Of a stretch of DNA of 64,000 nucleotides, positions 8,747 to 18,117 are shown piece after piece (position 1 is the first letter of the stretch; each line of letters begins with the position of its first letter). The stretch is taken from contig CAWEZC010000011.1 in the NCBI GenBank assembly GCA_963813495.1, forward strand, positions 124,001-188,000, in the 5' to 3' direction. The DNA comes from JACVRW01 sp963813495. GTDB taxonomy: Bacteria; Actinomycetota; Thermoleophilia; Solirubrobacterales; Thermoleophilaceae. The notes under the pieces were generated by a model. It was not told where the DNA came from, ran no database searches, and saw only the letters and a program-made list of their open reading frames with translations. Made by a program: the position numbers and the translations under genes.

Positions 8747-9165
8747 GCGCGGACCACCACCACCGGCGTCTCCGAGATCTGCAGCAGCTTGTGGGGCACC
8801 GATCCGACGATCGCGCCCTTGATCGGGCTCTCGCCGTAGCTGCCCACGACGATGAAGCGCGCTCCGCGCTCCGCCGCTGCGCTGTTCAGGGCGGAGGACG
8901 GCCGATCGGGCACCACCGCCACCTCCACGTCCACTCCATAGTCGCGGACGCGTTCGACCGCCTCGCTCGTGACCCGCTCACCGATCTCCTCGATCGCGCG
9001 ACGGTGTTCGCGGTACTCCTCGGTGGGCGTGCCCGGCGGACCGGCTCCGAAGACGATCACGATTCTGTCGCCGAACTGCATTGCCAGCTCCACCGCGGTG
9101 TCGAGGGCCTTGACCGCGCACAGTCCGCCGTCGAAGCCCACGACAATCGAGCTCGACTCGGCCAT
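8743..9165 (-). CDS. Universal stress protein (UspA family)
   Basis: A 140-residue single-domain Usp protein. The start (SSIVVGFDGGLCAVKAL) and the C-terminal ATP-binding pattern GSYGESPIKGAIVGSVPHKLL (G-x2-G-x9-G-S type) fit the nucleotide-binding subgroup. It overlaps the permease stop by 1 bp and the transaminase start by 4 bp, so it is translated as part of the transport/catabolism run. A regulatory partner role for the transporter is inference only. Confidence 0.9.
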   Translation of the reverse strand: MAESSSIVVGFDGGLCAVKALDTAVELAMQFGDRIVIVFGAGPPGTPTEEYREHRRAIEEIGERVTSEAVERVRDYGVDVEVAVVPDRPSSALNSAAAERGARFIVVGSYGESPIKGAIVGSVPHKLLQISETPVVVVRA

Positions 9166-10703
9166 CAGACCGCTTCCTCCGGCACGGCGGCCACTCCCAG
9201 CTTGCGGCCCTCGGCCACGTCGGGGTCGACGATCTCGCGTCTGCGCCCGAAGTAGTCATCGTGGCCCAGCAGGCGCCAGACCAGCATGAGCACGACCCCG
9301 AGGAGCAGAAGCCCGAGACCGAGCACCACCGGGATCGCCACTCCGAAGGCCTGGGTCCCGCTGTAGGAGTCGCCGACCTTCGAGTACTCCCTGATGGCCT
9401 TGTAGAACAGGTAGCCCAGGATCCCCGCGCCCACCAGCGGGCCCACGCCGATGAAGAGGAAGTTCTTCACCGACTTTGTGAGCTCGCGCCGGTAGTAGAC
9501 GGCACAGGAGAGCCCGGTGAGGGCGTAGTAGAAGGCGATCATCAGCGACAACGCGGTCAGCGAGTCGAACAGGAAGTTCTGCGAGACCGAGTTGAGCACC
9601 CCGTACCAGATGGCGGCGATCGCGCCGATCGCGATCGTCGAGACATGGGGGGTCAGATAGCGGGGATGGACCTTGCCGAAGGCGGCGGGAAACGCGCCCT
9701 GGCGGGCCATGGAGAGCGAGGTGCGCGACGCCGGCAGGATCGTGGTCTGCGTTGAGGCAATCGCCGAAGTGATGATCGCGAGCACCACGATCCAGCTCAG
9801 CTCGCTGCCCAGCACCTGGTCCGCGACCGCGCCGAACAGCGCGGTGTCGTCCTCGTACTCGGCCACCTGCTCTGGCCCGGCAAAGGCGATGATGGCCACC
9901 GTGGTGGCCACGTAGGTCACCAGCAGGATCACAGTGGACACCACGGCCGCGAGGCCGGGCGCGCTCGTGGAGTCCTCGGTCTCCTCGTTGAGGTTGACCG
10001 CGGACTCCCAGCCCCAGTAGATGAACACGCCGGTCAGCAGGCCGAGCACGAGCACGTTGAGGCTGTCGACGGCAAAGGGCGAGAACCAGGACAGCTCGGG
10101 ATCGATGGAGGCGCTGCCGGCGTCTCCCGCCGCGACCTTGATGATCGCCACGGCCGCGAAGATCAGCATCGCCAGCACCTGGGCGCCGATCATGAAGCGC
10201 TGGAAGTGTGCCGACAGCTCGGTGCCGAGCACGCAGATGAGGGTCATCGCGGCGATGATCAGGATCGCGAAGATGGTCACCGCGGTCTTGTCGTCGCGCA
10301 GGCTGTCCAGGCTCAGGATGTCGAAGATGTAGAAGGCGCCCACATCCGCGAGTGAGCCGATGACGATGATGCCGGTGGTGCAGATGGCCCATCCGCCCAC
10401 CCAGCCGAGGCTCGGGCCCAGCGCGCGCGTGACCCAGGAGAACGACGTGCCGCAATCGGGATCGGCGCGGTTCATGTAGTAGAAGGCCGACGCGATCAGG
10501 AACATCGGGATGAACGAGGCCAGCAGCACCGCCGGCGCCTGAACCCCCACGAGCACCACGACGATCGCCAGCACTGCGGCCAGCGAGTAGGCCGGCGCGG
10601 TCGAGGCGATCCCGATGATCAGGCCATCGATGAAGCCGATCGCATCCTTCTTCAGACCGTGTTCGCTGCGCCCCTCGTCGATCGCGGGAGTCGAAGCCTC
10701 CAT
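9165..10703 (-). CDS. APC-superfamily amino acid/polyamine permease
   Basis: A 512-residue secondary transporter with about 12 hydrophobic helices. The N-terminal region (KKDAIGFIDGLIIGIASTAPAYS) and the GTSFSWVTRALGPSLGW segment match amino acid/polyamine permeases. It starts one base after the potC stop and ends overlapping the Usp start, so it shares an operon with a complete PotABCD-type system. It probably imports an amine or amino acid as a second uptake route. Confidence 0.9.
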   Translation of the reverse strand: MEASTPAIDEGRSEHGLKKDAIGFIDGLIIGIASTAPAYSLAAVLAIVVVLVGVQAPAVLLASFIPMFLIASAFYYMNRADPDCGTSFSWVTRALGPSLGWVGGWAICTTGIIVIGSLADVGAFYIFDILSLDSLRDDKTAVTIFAILIIAAMTLICVLGTELSAHFQRFMIGAQVLAMLIFAAVAIIKVAAGDAGSASIDPELSWFSPFAVDSLNVLVLGLLTGVFIYWGWESAVNLNEETEDSTSAPGLAAVVSTVILLVTYVATTVAIIAFAGPEQVAEYEDDTALFGAVADQVLGSELSWIVVLAIITSAIASTQTTILPASRTSLSMARQGAFPAAFGKVHPRYLTPHVSTIAIGAIAAIWYGVLNSVSQNFLFDSLTALSLMIAFYYALTGLSCAVYYRRELTKSVKNFLFIGVGPLVGAGILGYLFYKAIREYSKVGDSYSGTQAFGVAIPVVLGLGLLLLGVVLMLVWRLLGHDDYFGRRREIVDPDVAEGRKLGVAAVPEEAV

Positions 10704-11594
10704 CTAACCCTCCTCGGGCTCGGGCCGCCAGGCGGCCATGCGCTCGGCGCGACGCTGCTGCCAGATGGTCAGCAGCATCATCGCGAGCGTGAACAGGAAG
10801 ATCATGGACGCAATCACGTAGATCTGCGGAGGGATCGCCACGCGGACCGCTCCCCAGATGAACACCGGGAATGTGATCGTCGAGCCGTTGTTGAAGTAGG
10901 TGATCACGAAATCGTCGATCGAAAGCGCGAACGCGAGCAGCGCCGCGGAGATCACGCCGGGCATGATCAGTGGCAGCGTCACGAGCCGGAAGGTCTCCAG
11001 CGGCGTGGCCCCCAGATCCTGCGCCGCCTCCTCGAGTGAGCGGTCGAAGCCGATCAGCCGCGAGCGTACCGTGATCACCACGAACGACAGGTTGAACATG
11101 ATGTGGGCGATCAGGACCGTCCCGAAGCCGAGGCCCACGCCCGCGTTGAGGAAGAGTGAGAGCAGCGCGGCGCCCAGCACCACCTCGGGCGTGGCCAGCG
11201 GGATGAAGATGAACAGGTTGGTGGCGGCGCGCCCGCGGAACTCGTAGCGCACAAGCGCGAGCGCGGTGATCGTGCCGAGGATCGTCGCGAGCAACGTGGA
11301 CAGGGCCGCGATCTCGATCGAGGTGCGCATGGCGTCCCCGATGCCGGGCACGCCGAAGGGGTCGCCCCAGGCCTCGAGCGAGAACTCCTGCCAGACGAAG
11401 TTGAAGCGCCCGTTCGGGTTGTTGAAGGAGAAGACGATGATGATGAAGATCGGGACCAGCAGGTAGAGCAGGGCCAGCCCGGCGTAGGCGTTGAGCAGCC
11501 AGTCGAGCGCCCGCCGGCCAAGCCGCTGAGGCCCGGCTCCCCCGCTGCCCCGGGCGGGCTTCTCCTGCGGCTGCGTGGCGGTGGCCGCCTCCAT
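10704..11594 (-). CDS. potC: ABC transporter permease, PotC-like
   Basis: A 296-residue inner-membrane permease with about six membrane segments. The EAA loop is visible as SLEEAAQDLGATPLETFRLVTLPLIMPG with the typical Gly. It is the second permease of a spermidine/putrescine-type importer, overlapping the potB-like gene by one base (TGATG). The family is clear from the layout permease-permease-binding protein-ATPase; the exact polyamine is inferred. Confidence 0.9.
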   Translation of the reverse strand: MEAATATQPQEKPARGSGGAGPQRLGRRALDWLLNAYAGLALLYLLVPIFIIIVFSFNNPNGRFNFVWQEFSLEAWGDPFGVPGIGDAMRTSIEIAALSTLLATILGTITALALVRYEFRGRAATNLFIFIPLATPEVVLGAALLSLFLNAGVGLGFGTVLIAHIMFNLSFVVITVRSRLIGFDRSLEEAAQDLGATPLETFRLVTLPLIMPGVISAALLAFALSIDDFVITYFNNGSTITFPVFIWGAVRVAIPPQIYVIASMIFLFTLAMMLLTIWQQRRAERMAAWRPEPEEG

Positions 11595-12466
11595 CAGCGC
11601 GCCTCCCCCTCGGTGCCGAGCAGCGCCTCGGTACCCGCGACCCGAGCCCAGATCAGGACGATCACGAGCATGAACGCCATCAGCAGGAACGACAGTGCGG
11701 CCGCGGTCGGATAGTCGGCCACCTCGAGGTAGCGCGACTGGATCACGTTGCCGATCATGAACTGGTTGGGAGTTCCCAGCAGCTCGGCGTTGATGAAGTC
11801 GCCCGCCGCCGGGATGAAGGTGAGCAGGGTCCCCGCCACCACGCCCGGCATGGACAGCGGCAACGTCACGCGCAGGAAGACGTCGCGGCGACGGCCGTAG
11901 AGGTCGTAGCCGGCCTCCAGCAGACGCGGGTCGATGCGCTCCAGCGAGGCGTACAGCGGCAGGATCATGAAGGGCAGGAAGTTGTAGGTGATGCCCGCCA
12001 CCACCGAGGCCGTGGTATCGAGCACGCGCCCGTTCTCGGAGACGATGCCGAGGGTTCGCAGCGTCTGCACCACGATGCTCGAGTCGGAGAGGATGGTCTC
12101 CCAGGACAGCGTGCGGATCAGGTAGGTGATGAAGAAGGGCACGATCACGGCCAGCAGCAGCGCGTTGCGGTACCTGCCGCCGCGGAACGCGATCACGTAG
12201 GCAAGCGGATAGCCGATCAGCAGCGCGAACAGCGTGGCCAGCCCGGCGTACTCGAACGAGCGCAGGAACTGCTCGCTGTAGTCCGACAGCGCGTCCGAGT
12301 AGTTGGAGAAGGCCCAGGTGAGCTGAAAGCCGGTGTCGATCGTGCCCGTCTTGAGCGACTCCAGCGCCATGATGAACAGCGGCACGGCGAAGAAGACCGC
12401 CAGCCAGCCGAGGCCCGGCAGCAGCAGCAGGTAGGGCAAGCCCGCCTTCCGCAGCCTGCCCTTCAC
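11594..12466 (-). CDS. potB: ABC transporter permease, PotB-like
   Basis: A 290-residue permease with about six membrane segments and an EAA-type loop (LLEAGYDLYGRRRDVFLRVTLPLSMPG). The segment FINAELLGTPNQFMIGNVI is typical of PotB/PotH proteins. It lies 20 bp after the binding-protein gene and overlaps potC by one base. Together with PotC it should form the membrane channel of a polyamine importer. Confidence 0.9.
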   Translation of the reverse strand: MKGRLRKAGLPYLLLLPGLGWLAVFFAVPLFIMALESLKTGTIDTGFQLTWAFSNYSDALSDYSEQFLRSFEYAGLATLFALLIGYPLAYVIAFRGGRYRNALLLAVIVPFFITYLIRTLSWETILSDSSIVVQTLRTLGIVSENGRVLDTTASVVAGITYNFLPFMILPLYASLERIDPRLLEAGYDLYGRRRDVFLRVTLPLSMPGVVAGTLLTFIPAAGDFINAELLGTPNQFMIGNVIQSRYLEVADYPTAAALSFLLMAFMLVIVLIWARVAGTEALLGTEGEAR

Positions 12467-12486
12467 GAGCGGGACCCGCAGCGCAC

Positions 12487-13704
12487 CTAGGCGCCGATCA
12501 CCTTCTGGAAGGCGTCGTCGAGCTCCGCCTCTTCCTCGGGCTTCAGCTGCCGGAAGATGAAGGCGTCCGCCAGCGTCTGCTCGTCAGGGAAGATGAGCTG
12601 GTTGTTCGCGAGCGCCGGATCGCGTTCGGTCAGTATCTCCTTCACGCCGTTCACCGGGCAGATGTAGTTCACGTACTCGGCGATGTCGGCCTGGACCTCG
12701 GGCCGGTAGACGAAGTCGATCATCTTTTGCGCCGTGTACGCCGCCGGAGCACCCACGGGGATCTGCATGTTGTCTGTCCACAGGTTGACCCCGGTCTCCG
12801 GTGCGACGAACTGGATATTCGGGTTGTCGGCCTGCAGCTGCACCGAGTCGCCCGACCAGCCGATGATCACCCACGAGTCGCCCTTGGCGAGGTCCTTGGT
12901 GAATTCGTTGCCGGTGAAGCCGCGGATCTGACCCGATTCGGCCCCCTCGCCGATCTTCTCGACCGCCGCCATGAACTCGTCCAGGCTCGCAGTCTCCGGA
13001 TTCGCTCCCATCGACGCAGCCACCAGTCCCACCGTGTCGCGCATCTCGGTCAGCATCGTGACCTTGCCCTTGTAGTCCGGATCGAACAGATCGTCGATCG
13101 ACCTGGGCTCGCGCTTGACCTTGTCCTTGCGGTAGACGATCCCGCCGAAGCCCGACTGCCAGGGCACCGAGTACTCGCGCTCGGGATCGAACGGTGGCGA
13201 CTTCAGACGATCGATCAGGTTGGCCTGAACGTTCGGCAGCTCCTTCTTGTCGAACTTCTGCACGTAGCCGAGGCGCATCATCCGCGCCGCCATCCAGTCG
13301 GTGACCACGTGGATGTCGCGGCCGCCCGAGTCGCCCTGGTCATACTGCTGGCGGACCTTGCCGAAGAACTCGGTGTTGTCGTTGATCTCCTCGACGTACT
13401 TGACCTTGGTGCCGTACTCCTCCTCGAACTCCTTGAGGGTGCCCCGGTCCTCCTCGATGTAGAGCGGCCAGTTCGCGAAGTAGAGCGAGTCGGCGATCTC
13501 GTCCTTGGCAATCGCCTTCTGGTCCTCGCTGTCCGACCCGCCGTCGCTTCCGCCGGGGTCGTCGGTGCCGCAGGCGGCCAGATAGGCCAGCGCCGACACG
13601 CTCAGCGCGCCCGCCGCGCCGCGCTGCATGAGCCGCCGGCGGGTGAGTGGGTCACGCAACAGTCGCTCGAACTGCCGCTCCAGGTCGTCGTCGATGGGGC
13701 TCAC
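12487..13704 (-). CDS. potD: Polyamine ABC transporter substrate-binding lipoprotein, PotD-like
   Basis: A 405-residue extracellular binding protein of the spermidine/putrescine family (SLYFANWPLYIEED, DIHVVTDWMAARM). I place the start at GTG 13704, overlapping the potA stop as GTGA with SD GAGAGG upstream; the longer frame upstream is antisense to potA. The N-terminus carries a twin-arginine stretch (RRRLMQRGAAG, about 22-32) and a lipobox ending in LAAC (Cys45), so it looks like a Tat-exported lipoprotein. A DDPGGSDGGSD linker follows the anchor. Ligand specificity cannot be read directly. Confidence 0.92.
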   Translation of the reverse strand: MSPIDDDLERQFERLLRDPLTRRRLMQRGAAGALSVSALAYLAACGTDDPGGSDGGSDSEDQKAIAKDEIADSLYFANWPLYIEEDRGTLKEFEEEYGTKVKYVEEINDNTEFFGKVRQQYDQGDSGGRDIHVVTDWMAARMMRLGYVQKFDKKELPNVQANLIDRLKSPPFDPEREYSVPWQSGFGGIVYRKDKVKREPRSIDDLFDPDYKGKVTMLTEMRDTVGLVAASMGANPETASLDEFMAAVEKIGEGAESGQIRGFTGNEFTKDLAKGDSWVIIGWSGDSVQLQADNPNIQFVAPETGVNLWTDNMQIPVGAPAAYTAQKMIDFVYRPEVQADIAEYVNYICPVNGVKEILTERDPALANNQLIFPDEQTLADAFIFRQLKPEEEAELDDAFQKVIGA

Positions 13705-14888
13705 GGCTTGCGTTCCTCTCTCTGTGATGTCTCTGTCACCGCGGCAGGGGCGTCCTCGGGCCCCACCGCGTCTCTCACGATGTGGATGTTGTCGCTCGAC
13801 CACGAAAGCCGGGCCGCCTCTCCCGCGCCCGGCAGGTCGTGGCGGGCCTCGGCGTCGGCGTTCGGCACCAGCACGGTCATGCGCGTACCGTCTCCGAGGA
13901 GCAGGACCATCTGGGTCGCGGTACCCAGATACAGCGAGCTCTCGACCTGGCCCTCGACGCTCGCGCCGTCGCCCGCGGCCTCGCCTCCGCCGCTGAGCAC
14001 GAGCTTCTCGGGCCGCACCACCGCATGCACACGCTCGCCGCCCGTGGCTCCGCCCGACGAGGTCGTGCGCACCACGGGCCCGGCGTCCAGCTTGAGCTCG
14101 GCACCTGCACCGTTGCTCGCCGAGACCACCTGTCCGGGCATCAGGTTGGAGACGCCGATGAAGCCGGCGACGAAGGTGGTGCCGGGACGCTCATAGACCG
14201 TCTCGGGGTCGGCGACCTGCTCGATCACGCCTCTGTTGATGACCGCGATGCGGTCAGACATGGTGAGCGCCTCCTCCTGATCGTGGGTCACGTAGATGAA
14301 CGTGATCCCCACCTCGCGCTGGATGCGCTTGAGCTCGACCTGCAGCTGCTTGCGCAGTTTGAGGTCGAGTGCGCCGAGGGGCTCGTCGAGCAGCAGCACG
14401 GCGGGGCGGTTGACGAGCGCGCGGGCGAGGGCGACCCGCTGCTGCTGGCCGCCCGACAGCTGCGCGGGCCGGCGCTTGGCTTCGGCGGACAGGCCCACGC
14501 GCTCGAGCTCCTCGGCCACGCGACGCCTGACCTCGGCGCGGTCGACGCGCTTGCGCTCGAGGCCGAAGGCCACGTTCTTCTCGACCGAGCGGTGGGGGAA
14601 GAGCGCGTAGCTCTGGAACACCGTGTTGGTGGGGCGCTTGAACGCCGGGCGTCCCGTCACGTCCTCGCCGTCGAGGAGTACGCGGCCCTCGCTGGGCTCC
14701 TCGAAGCCGGCCACCATCCGCAGGGTGGTCGTCTTGCCGCAGCCCGAGGGGCCGAGCAGGGTGAAGAACTCGCCCTGCGCGATATCGAGCTCCATGGCGC
14801 GCACGGCGGTGAAATCGCCGAAGCGCTTGGTCACGTGCTCGAGCCGAACGCTGGGCGTGCCGGCGTCCGATTGGACCCCTTGGCTCAT
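13701..14888 (-). CDS. potA: Polyamine ABC transporter ATP-binding protein, PotA-like
   Basis: A 395-residue ATPase of the importer. Walker A (GPSGCGKTT), signature (LSGGQQQR), Walker B (VLLLDEP) and the switch His (THDQ) are all intact, followed by a C-terminal TOBE-type regulatory domain. ATG 14888 is preferred to a TTG four codons upstream; neither has a strong SD. It is the first gene of the minus-strand run and is divergent from the aminotransferase run. It energises the PotB/PotC channel. Confidence 0.93.
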   Translation of the reverse strand: MSQGVQSDAGTPSVRLEHVTKRFGDFTAVRAMELDIAQGEFFTLLGPSGCGKTTTLRMVAGFEEPSEGRVLLDGEDVTGRPAFKRPTNTVFQSYALFPHRSVEKNVAFGLERKRVDRAEVRRRVAEELERVGLSAEAKRRPAQLSGGQQQRVALARALVNRPAVLLLDEPLGALDLKLRKQLQVELKRIQREVGITFIYVTHDQEEALTMSDRIAVINRGVIEQVADPETVYERPGTTFVAGFIGVSNLMPGQVVSASNGAGAELKLDAGPVVRTTSSGGATGGERVHAVVRPEKLVLSGGGEAAGDGASVEGQVESSLYLGTATQMVLLLGDGTRMTVLVPNADAEARHDLPGAGEAARLSWSSDNIHIVRDAVGPEDAPAAVTETSQREERKP

Positions 14889-15083
14889 GCTGGTGCGCAA
14901 ACTATGGCCGAAACGTACCTACCGCAAGAGGCGAACTGCTGAAAACATCGTGCGCTAACTATCCAAATTGGACAACTCGGCAAGCAGCCATTTTGCCCAA
15001 CTGAGCCCTTGCCGAGCCGCTGGGCCGTCGATACCGTTGTCCAGAGCGTCTAGTCGTATTTCGAAGTGGAGGAGAGACACCCA
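14889..15083 (+). promoter_or_regulatory. Divergent control region with nested inverted repeats
   Basis: This 195 bp gap separates potA from the aminotransferase gene. It holds a perfect 9 bp inverted repeat (CTCGGCAAG at 14976-14984, CTTGCCGAG at 15008-15016), a 7 bp inverted repeat around it (GGACAAC at 14970-14976, GTTGTCC at 15036-15042) and a short dyad TCCAAATTGGA (14962-14972). These could be operators for the PucR regulator encoded downstream, or a structured leader of the plus-strand mRNA. The region is clearly less G+C rich than the flanking genes. The SD for the aminotransferase (GGAGGAGAG) is at 15067-15076. Confidence 0.5.
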
Positions 15084-16484
15084 GTGGCCACAACGCCTCA
15101 GACCGTCTTCGAGCCTGCCGCCGGTACGCCGAGCGAGCTTCAGGAGAAGGCCCGCCGGCACCTATGGATGCATTTCACCCGCATGGGGGCCTACGACGAC
15201 GCCCACCAGATCCCCATCATCACGCGGGGCGAGGGCTGCTACGTCTACGACGAGCACGGCAAGCGCTACCTGGATGGCCTCTCGGCGCTGTTCTGCGTGA
15301 ACGCGGGCCACGGCCGCACCGAAATCGGTGAAGCCGCTGCGGCCCAGGTCAAGGAGCTCGGCTTCTTCACCAACTGGAGCTATGCCCATCCCACCGCCAT
15401 CGAGTTGGCCTCGCGCATCGCCGGCCTGGCTCCGGGCGATCTCAACCGCGTGTTCTTCACCTCCGGCGGCTCCGAGGCCGTCGAGTCGGCCTGGAAGCTG
15501 GCTCGTCAGTACCACAAGCTCAACGGCGATCCGCTGAAGACGAAGATCATCTCGCGCGAAACCGCGTATCACGGCACCACCTTCGGCGCTCTCTCGATCA
15601 CCGGCATCACGCCGCTGCGCACCACCTTCGAACCGCTCGTGCCCGGCGCCCATCACGTACCGAACACCAACAGCTACCGCTGGCCCGAGGACCGTGACCC
15701 GCTCTGGGCCGCCAACGCGATCGAGGAGATGATCGAGTTCCAGGGTCCTGAGACCGTCGCGGCGGTGATCCTCGAGCCGGTACAGAACTCGGGCGGCAGC
15801 TTCGTGCCCCAGGACGGCTACTGGCAGCGGGTGCGCGAGATCTGCGACGCCCACAACGTCCTGCTGATCTCCGACGAGGTCATCTGCTCGTGGGGCCGGC
15901 TGGGCCACTACTTCGGCTGCCAGCGCTTCAACGTCGAGCCGGACATGATCACCACGGCCAAGGGACTGACCTCGGCCTACGCGCCGATGGGCGCGGTGAT
16001 CGTCTCGGACAGGGTGGCCGAGCCCTTCATGCACGACACGAAGGCCTTCAACCACGGCATCACCTTCGGCGGACACCCGGTGTCGGCGGCCATGGCCATG
16101 GCCAACCTCGACATCTTCGAGCGCGAGGACCTGTGCGGCCACGTGCGTGCCAAGGAGGGCGAGTTTCGCCAGATGCTCGACGCCCTGCACGAGGATCTGC
16201 CCATCGTCGGCGACGTCCGCGGTGCCGGCTACTTCCACGCGATCGAGCTGGTCAAGGACAAGGAGACCAAGGAGACGTTCAACAGCGAGGAGTCGGAGGA
16301 CCTCCTGCGCGGCTTCATGTCGGGTGAGTTCTTCCGGCGTGGCCTGATCTGCCGGGCGGACGACCGCGGTGACCCGGTGGTGCAGCTCTCGCCGCCGCTG
16401 ATCGCGGACACCGAGCAGTTCGAGGAGATCGACAGCGTCTTGCGCTCCGTGCTCTCGGAGGCCTGGGACCGGATCCACCACTAA
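15084..16484 (+). CDS. Class III aminotransferase (putrescine/omega-amino acid:pyruvate type)
   Basis: A 466-residue PLP enzyme of the omega-transaminase group. GTG 15084 is chosen because GGAGGAGAG lies 8 bases upstream; an earlier in-frame GTG (15066) would overlap that SD. Typical segments are LFCVNAGHGRTEI, SGGSEAVESAWKLARQYH, the Asp of LLISDEVICSWGR and the PLP lysine in ITTAKGLTSAYAPMGAV. The neighbours (PucR regulator, alanine dehydrogenase, aldehyde dehydrogenase, PotABCD) point to an amine:pyruvate reaction that yields an aminoaldehyde and alanine. Putrescine as the amine is inferred. Confidence 0.88.
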   Translation: MATTPQTVFEPAAGTPSELQEKARRHLWMHFTRMGAYDDAHQIPIITRGEGCYVYDEHGKRYLDGLSALFCVNAGHGRTEIGEAAAAQVKELGFFTNWSYAHPTAIELASRIAGLAPGDLNRVFFTSGGSEAVESAWKLARQYHKLNGDPLKTKIISRETAYHGTTFGALSITGITPLRTTFEPLVPGAHHVPNTNSYRWPEDRDPLWAANAIEEMIEFQGPETVAAVILEPVQNSGGSFVPQDGYWQRVREICDAHNVLLISDEVICSWGRLGHYFGCQRFNVEPDMITTAKGLTSAYAPMGAVIVSDRVAEPFMHDTKAFNHGITFGGHPVSAAMAMANLDIFEREDLCGHVRAKEGEFRQMLDALHEDLPIVGDVRGAGYFHAIELVKDKETKETFNSEESEDLLRGFMSGEFFRRGLICRADDRGDPVVQLSPPLIADTEQFEEIDSVLRSVLSEAWDRIHH

Positions 16485-16513
16485 GCCGGCGCCGGAGCCG
16501 GCCGGTCTGACCC

Positions 16514-18100
16514 ATGCTCACGGTTCGAGGTCTCGTCACCGAGATGGCCCTCGAGCTGGCCTCCGGCGAGGACAACGCCGACGCCCCCGTCCGCTGGGTT
16601 CACATCTCGGAGCTCCCCGACCCAACCCCGTGGCTGTCGGGCGGGGAGCTTCTGCTGACCACCGGAATCCAGCTCGACGGCGAGCAGCGCCAGCGCGAGT
16701 TCGTCCGGCTGTTGTCGGGCCGCCACCTGGCCGGTCTGGGCTTCGGCACCGGCTTCGACCATGCCGAGCTGCCGCAGGCCGTGGTGGACGAGGCGCGCGC
16801 TCTCGGCTTTCCGGTCTTCGAGGTTCCCTACGAGCTGCCGTTCATCGCGCTGACCGAGAAGGCGTTCACGCGGCTGGTCAACGAGCAGTATGAGGTGCTC
16901 CAGCGCGGCATCGCGATCCACAAGCGCCTGGAACGGCTGGTGCTCGAGGAGCGCGGGCTCGATGAGCTGGTGCGCGCGCTGACCGCCGCCATCGGCGGCG
17001 CGGTGTCGGTGCTGTCGGCCCGCGGCGAGACGATCGCGTCGAAGGTGTTTCGCCGCGAGCTGCCGGCGGAGGCGATCGAGCACGTCCGCACCGAGGTGCG
17101 CCGGCGCTCGGCCGAGCTGGGCGCGGGCGGCAGCCGTCCCGGCGAGGGAGCAGAGTTCGTTCCCGACGATCCCGACCTGTCCGGCCGGGCGCTCGTGCTG
17201 CCCGTCTCCATCCGCGGGCGCGGCGCGCCCCAGGCCTGGCTCCTGGCCACGCGCGACGCCGGCGGCATCGGCGACTTCGAGCGCCTGATCCTCCAACAGG
17301 CGGTCACGGTGGTGGCGCTCGAGCTGATGCGTCAGCGCGCCATGCGCGACACCGAGCGCCGGCTGGCGGGTGACGTGCTGGCCGAAGCGCTGACGGGACG
17401 GCTGTCGGAGTCGGAGCTGGCGGTGCGCCTGCGGCCGTTCGGGGTGGGCGCCAACGCCGCCGTGCTCGTGTTCGGCGGCCGCGACGGCGCGTCCGCAACG
17501 CCCGCCGAGGCGGACCTCGACCGCTTCCTCGCCGATGCCGGCGTGGGGGCGCTCGTGGCCGGGCGCGAGCGCCTGCTGTGCGCCGTGGTCGACGTCCGCG
17601 AGGGCACCGATTCGGTCGGCCTCGCCACCCGTGCCCGCGACGCGCTCGTGTCCGAGCACGGCGAGCTGCGCGCCGCCGCGTCGCGGCCGGCCCCGGTGGG
17701 CTCTCTGCGGCGGACCTTCCACGAGGCGCGCTGCGCCCTCGAGGCGGCTGAGCTCGCCAACGGCTCGACCCCGGCCGTGGCCTCCTACCGTGACCTGGGG
17801 GCCTTTCAGCTCCTGCTCTCGCTGCAGGACGACGACGCCCTGCGGCTCTACTGCGACAGCGTGCTCGGTCCTCTGGAGGACGCGAGCGGCGAGTACGGCG
17901 ACGAGCTGATCCGATCGCTGGAGGCGTTCATCGAGCAGAACGGGCAGTGGGAGAAGGCGGCACGCGAGCTCTACTGCCACAGGCATACGCTGCGCTACCG
18001 GATACGCAGAGTCGAACAGCTCACCGGGCGAGACCTGTCAATCGCCCGCGACCGGATCGAGTTCTGGCTGGCCCTGCGCGCACGCGAACTGGTCCATTAG
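16514..18100 (+). CDS. PucR-family transcriptional regulator
   Basis: A 528-residue regulator with an N-terminal PucR sensory domain (about 5-125, containing LSGGELLLTTGI), a central region and a C-terminal PucR helix-turn-helix (about 470-525, WEKAARELYCHRHTLRYRIRRVEQLTG). Family members control purine, amine or amino acid catabolism. It is 29 bp after the aminotransferase and 17 bp before alanine dehydrogenase, so it is probably autoregulated and controls this locus. The inducer is not known. Confidence 0.9.
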   Translation: MLTVRGLVTEMALELASGEDNADAPVRWVHISELPDPTPWLSGGELLLTTGIQLDGEQRQREFVRLLSGRHLAGLGFGTGFDHAELPQAVVDEARALGFPVFEVPYELPFIALTEKAFTRLVNEQYEVLQRGIAIHKRLERLVLEERGLDELVRALTAAIGGAVSVLSARGETIASKVFRRELPAEAIEHVRTEVRRRSAELGAGGSRPGEGAEFVPDDPDLSGRALVLPVSIRGRGAPQAWLLATRDAGGIGDFERLILQQAVTVVALELMRQRAMRDTERRLAGDVLAEALTGRLSESELAVRLRPFGVGANAAVLVFGGRDGASATPAEADLDRFLADAGVGALVAGRERLLCAVVDVREGTDSVGLATRARDALVSEHGELRAAASRPAPVGSLRRTFHEARCALEAAELANGSTPAVASYRDLGAFQLLLSLQDDDALRLYCDSVLGPLEDASGEYGDELIRSLEAFIEQNGQWEKAARELYCHRHTLRYRIRRVEQLTGRDLSIARDRIEFWLALRARELVH

Positions 18101-18117
18101 AGGAGGAAGTGACGCGA

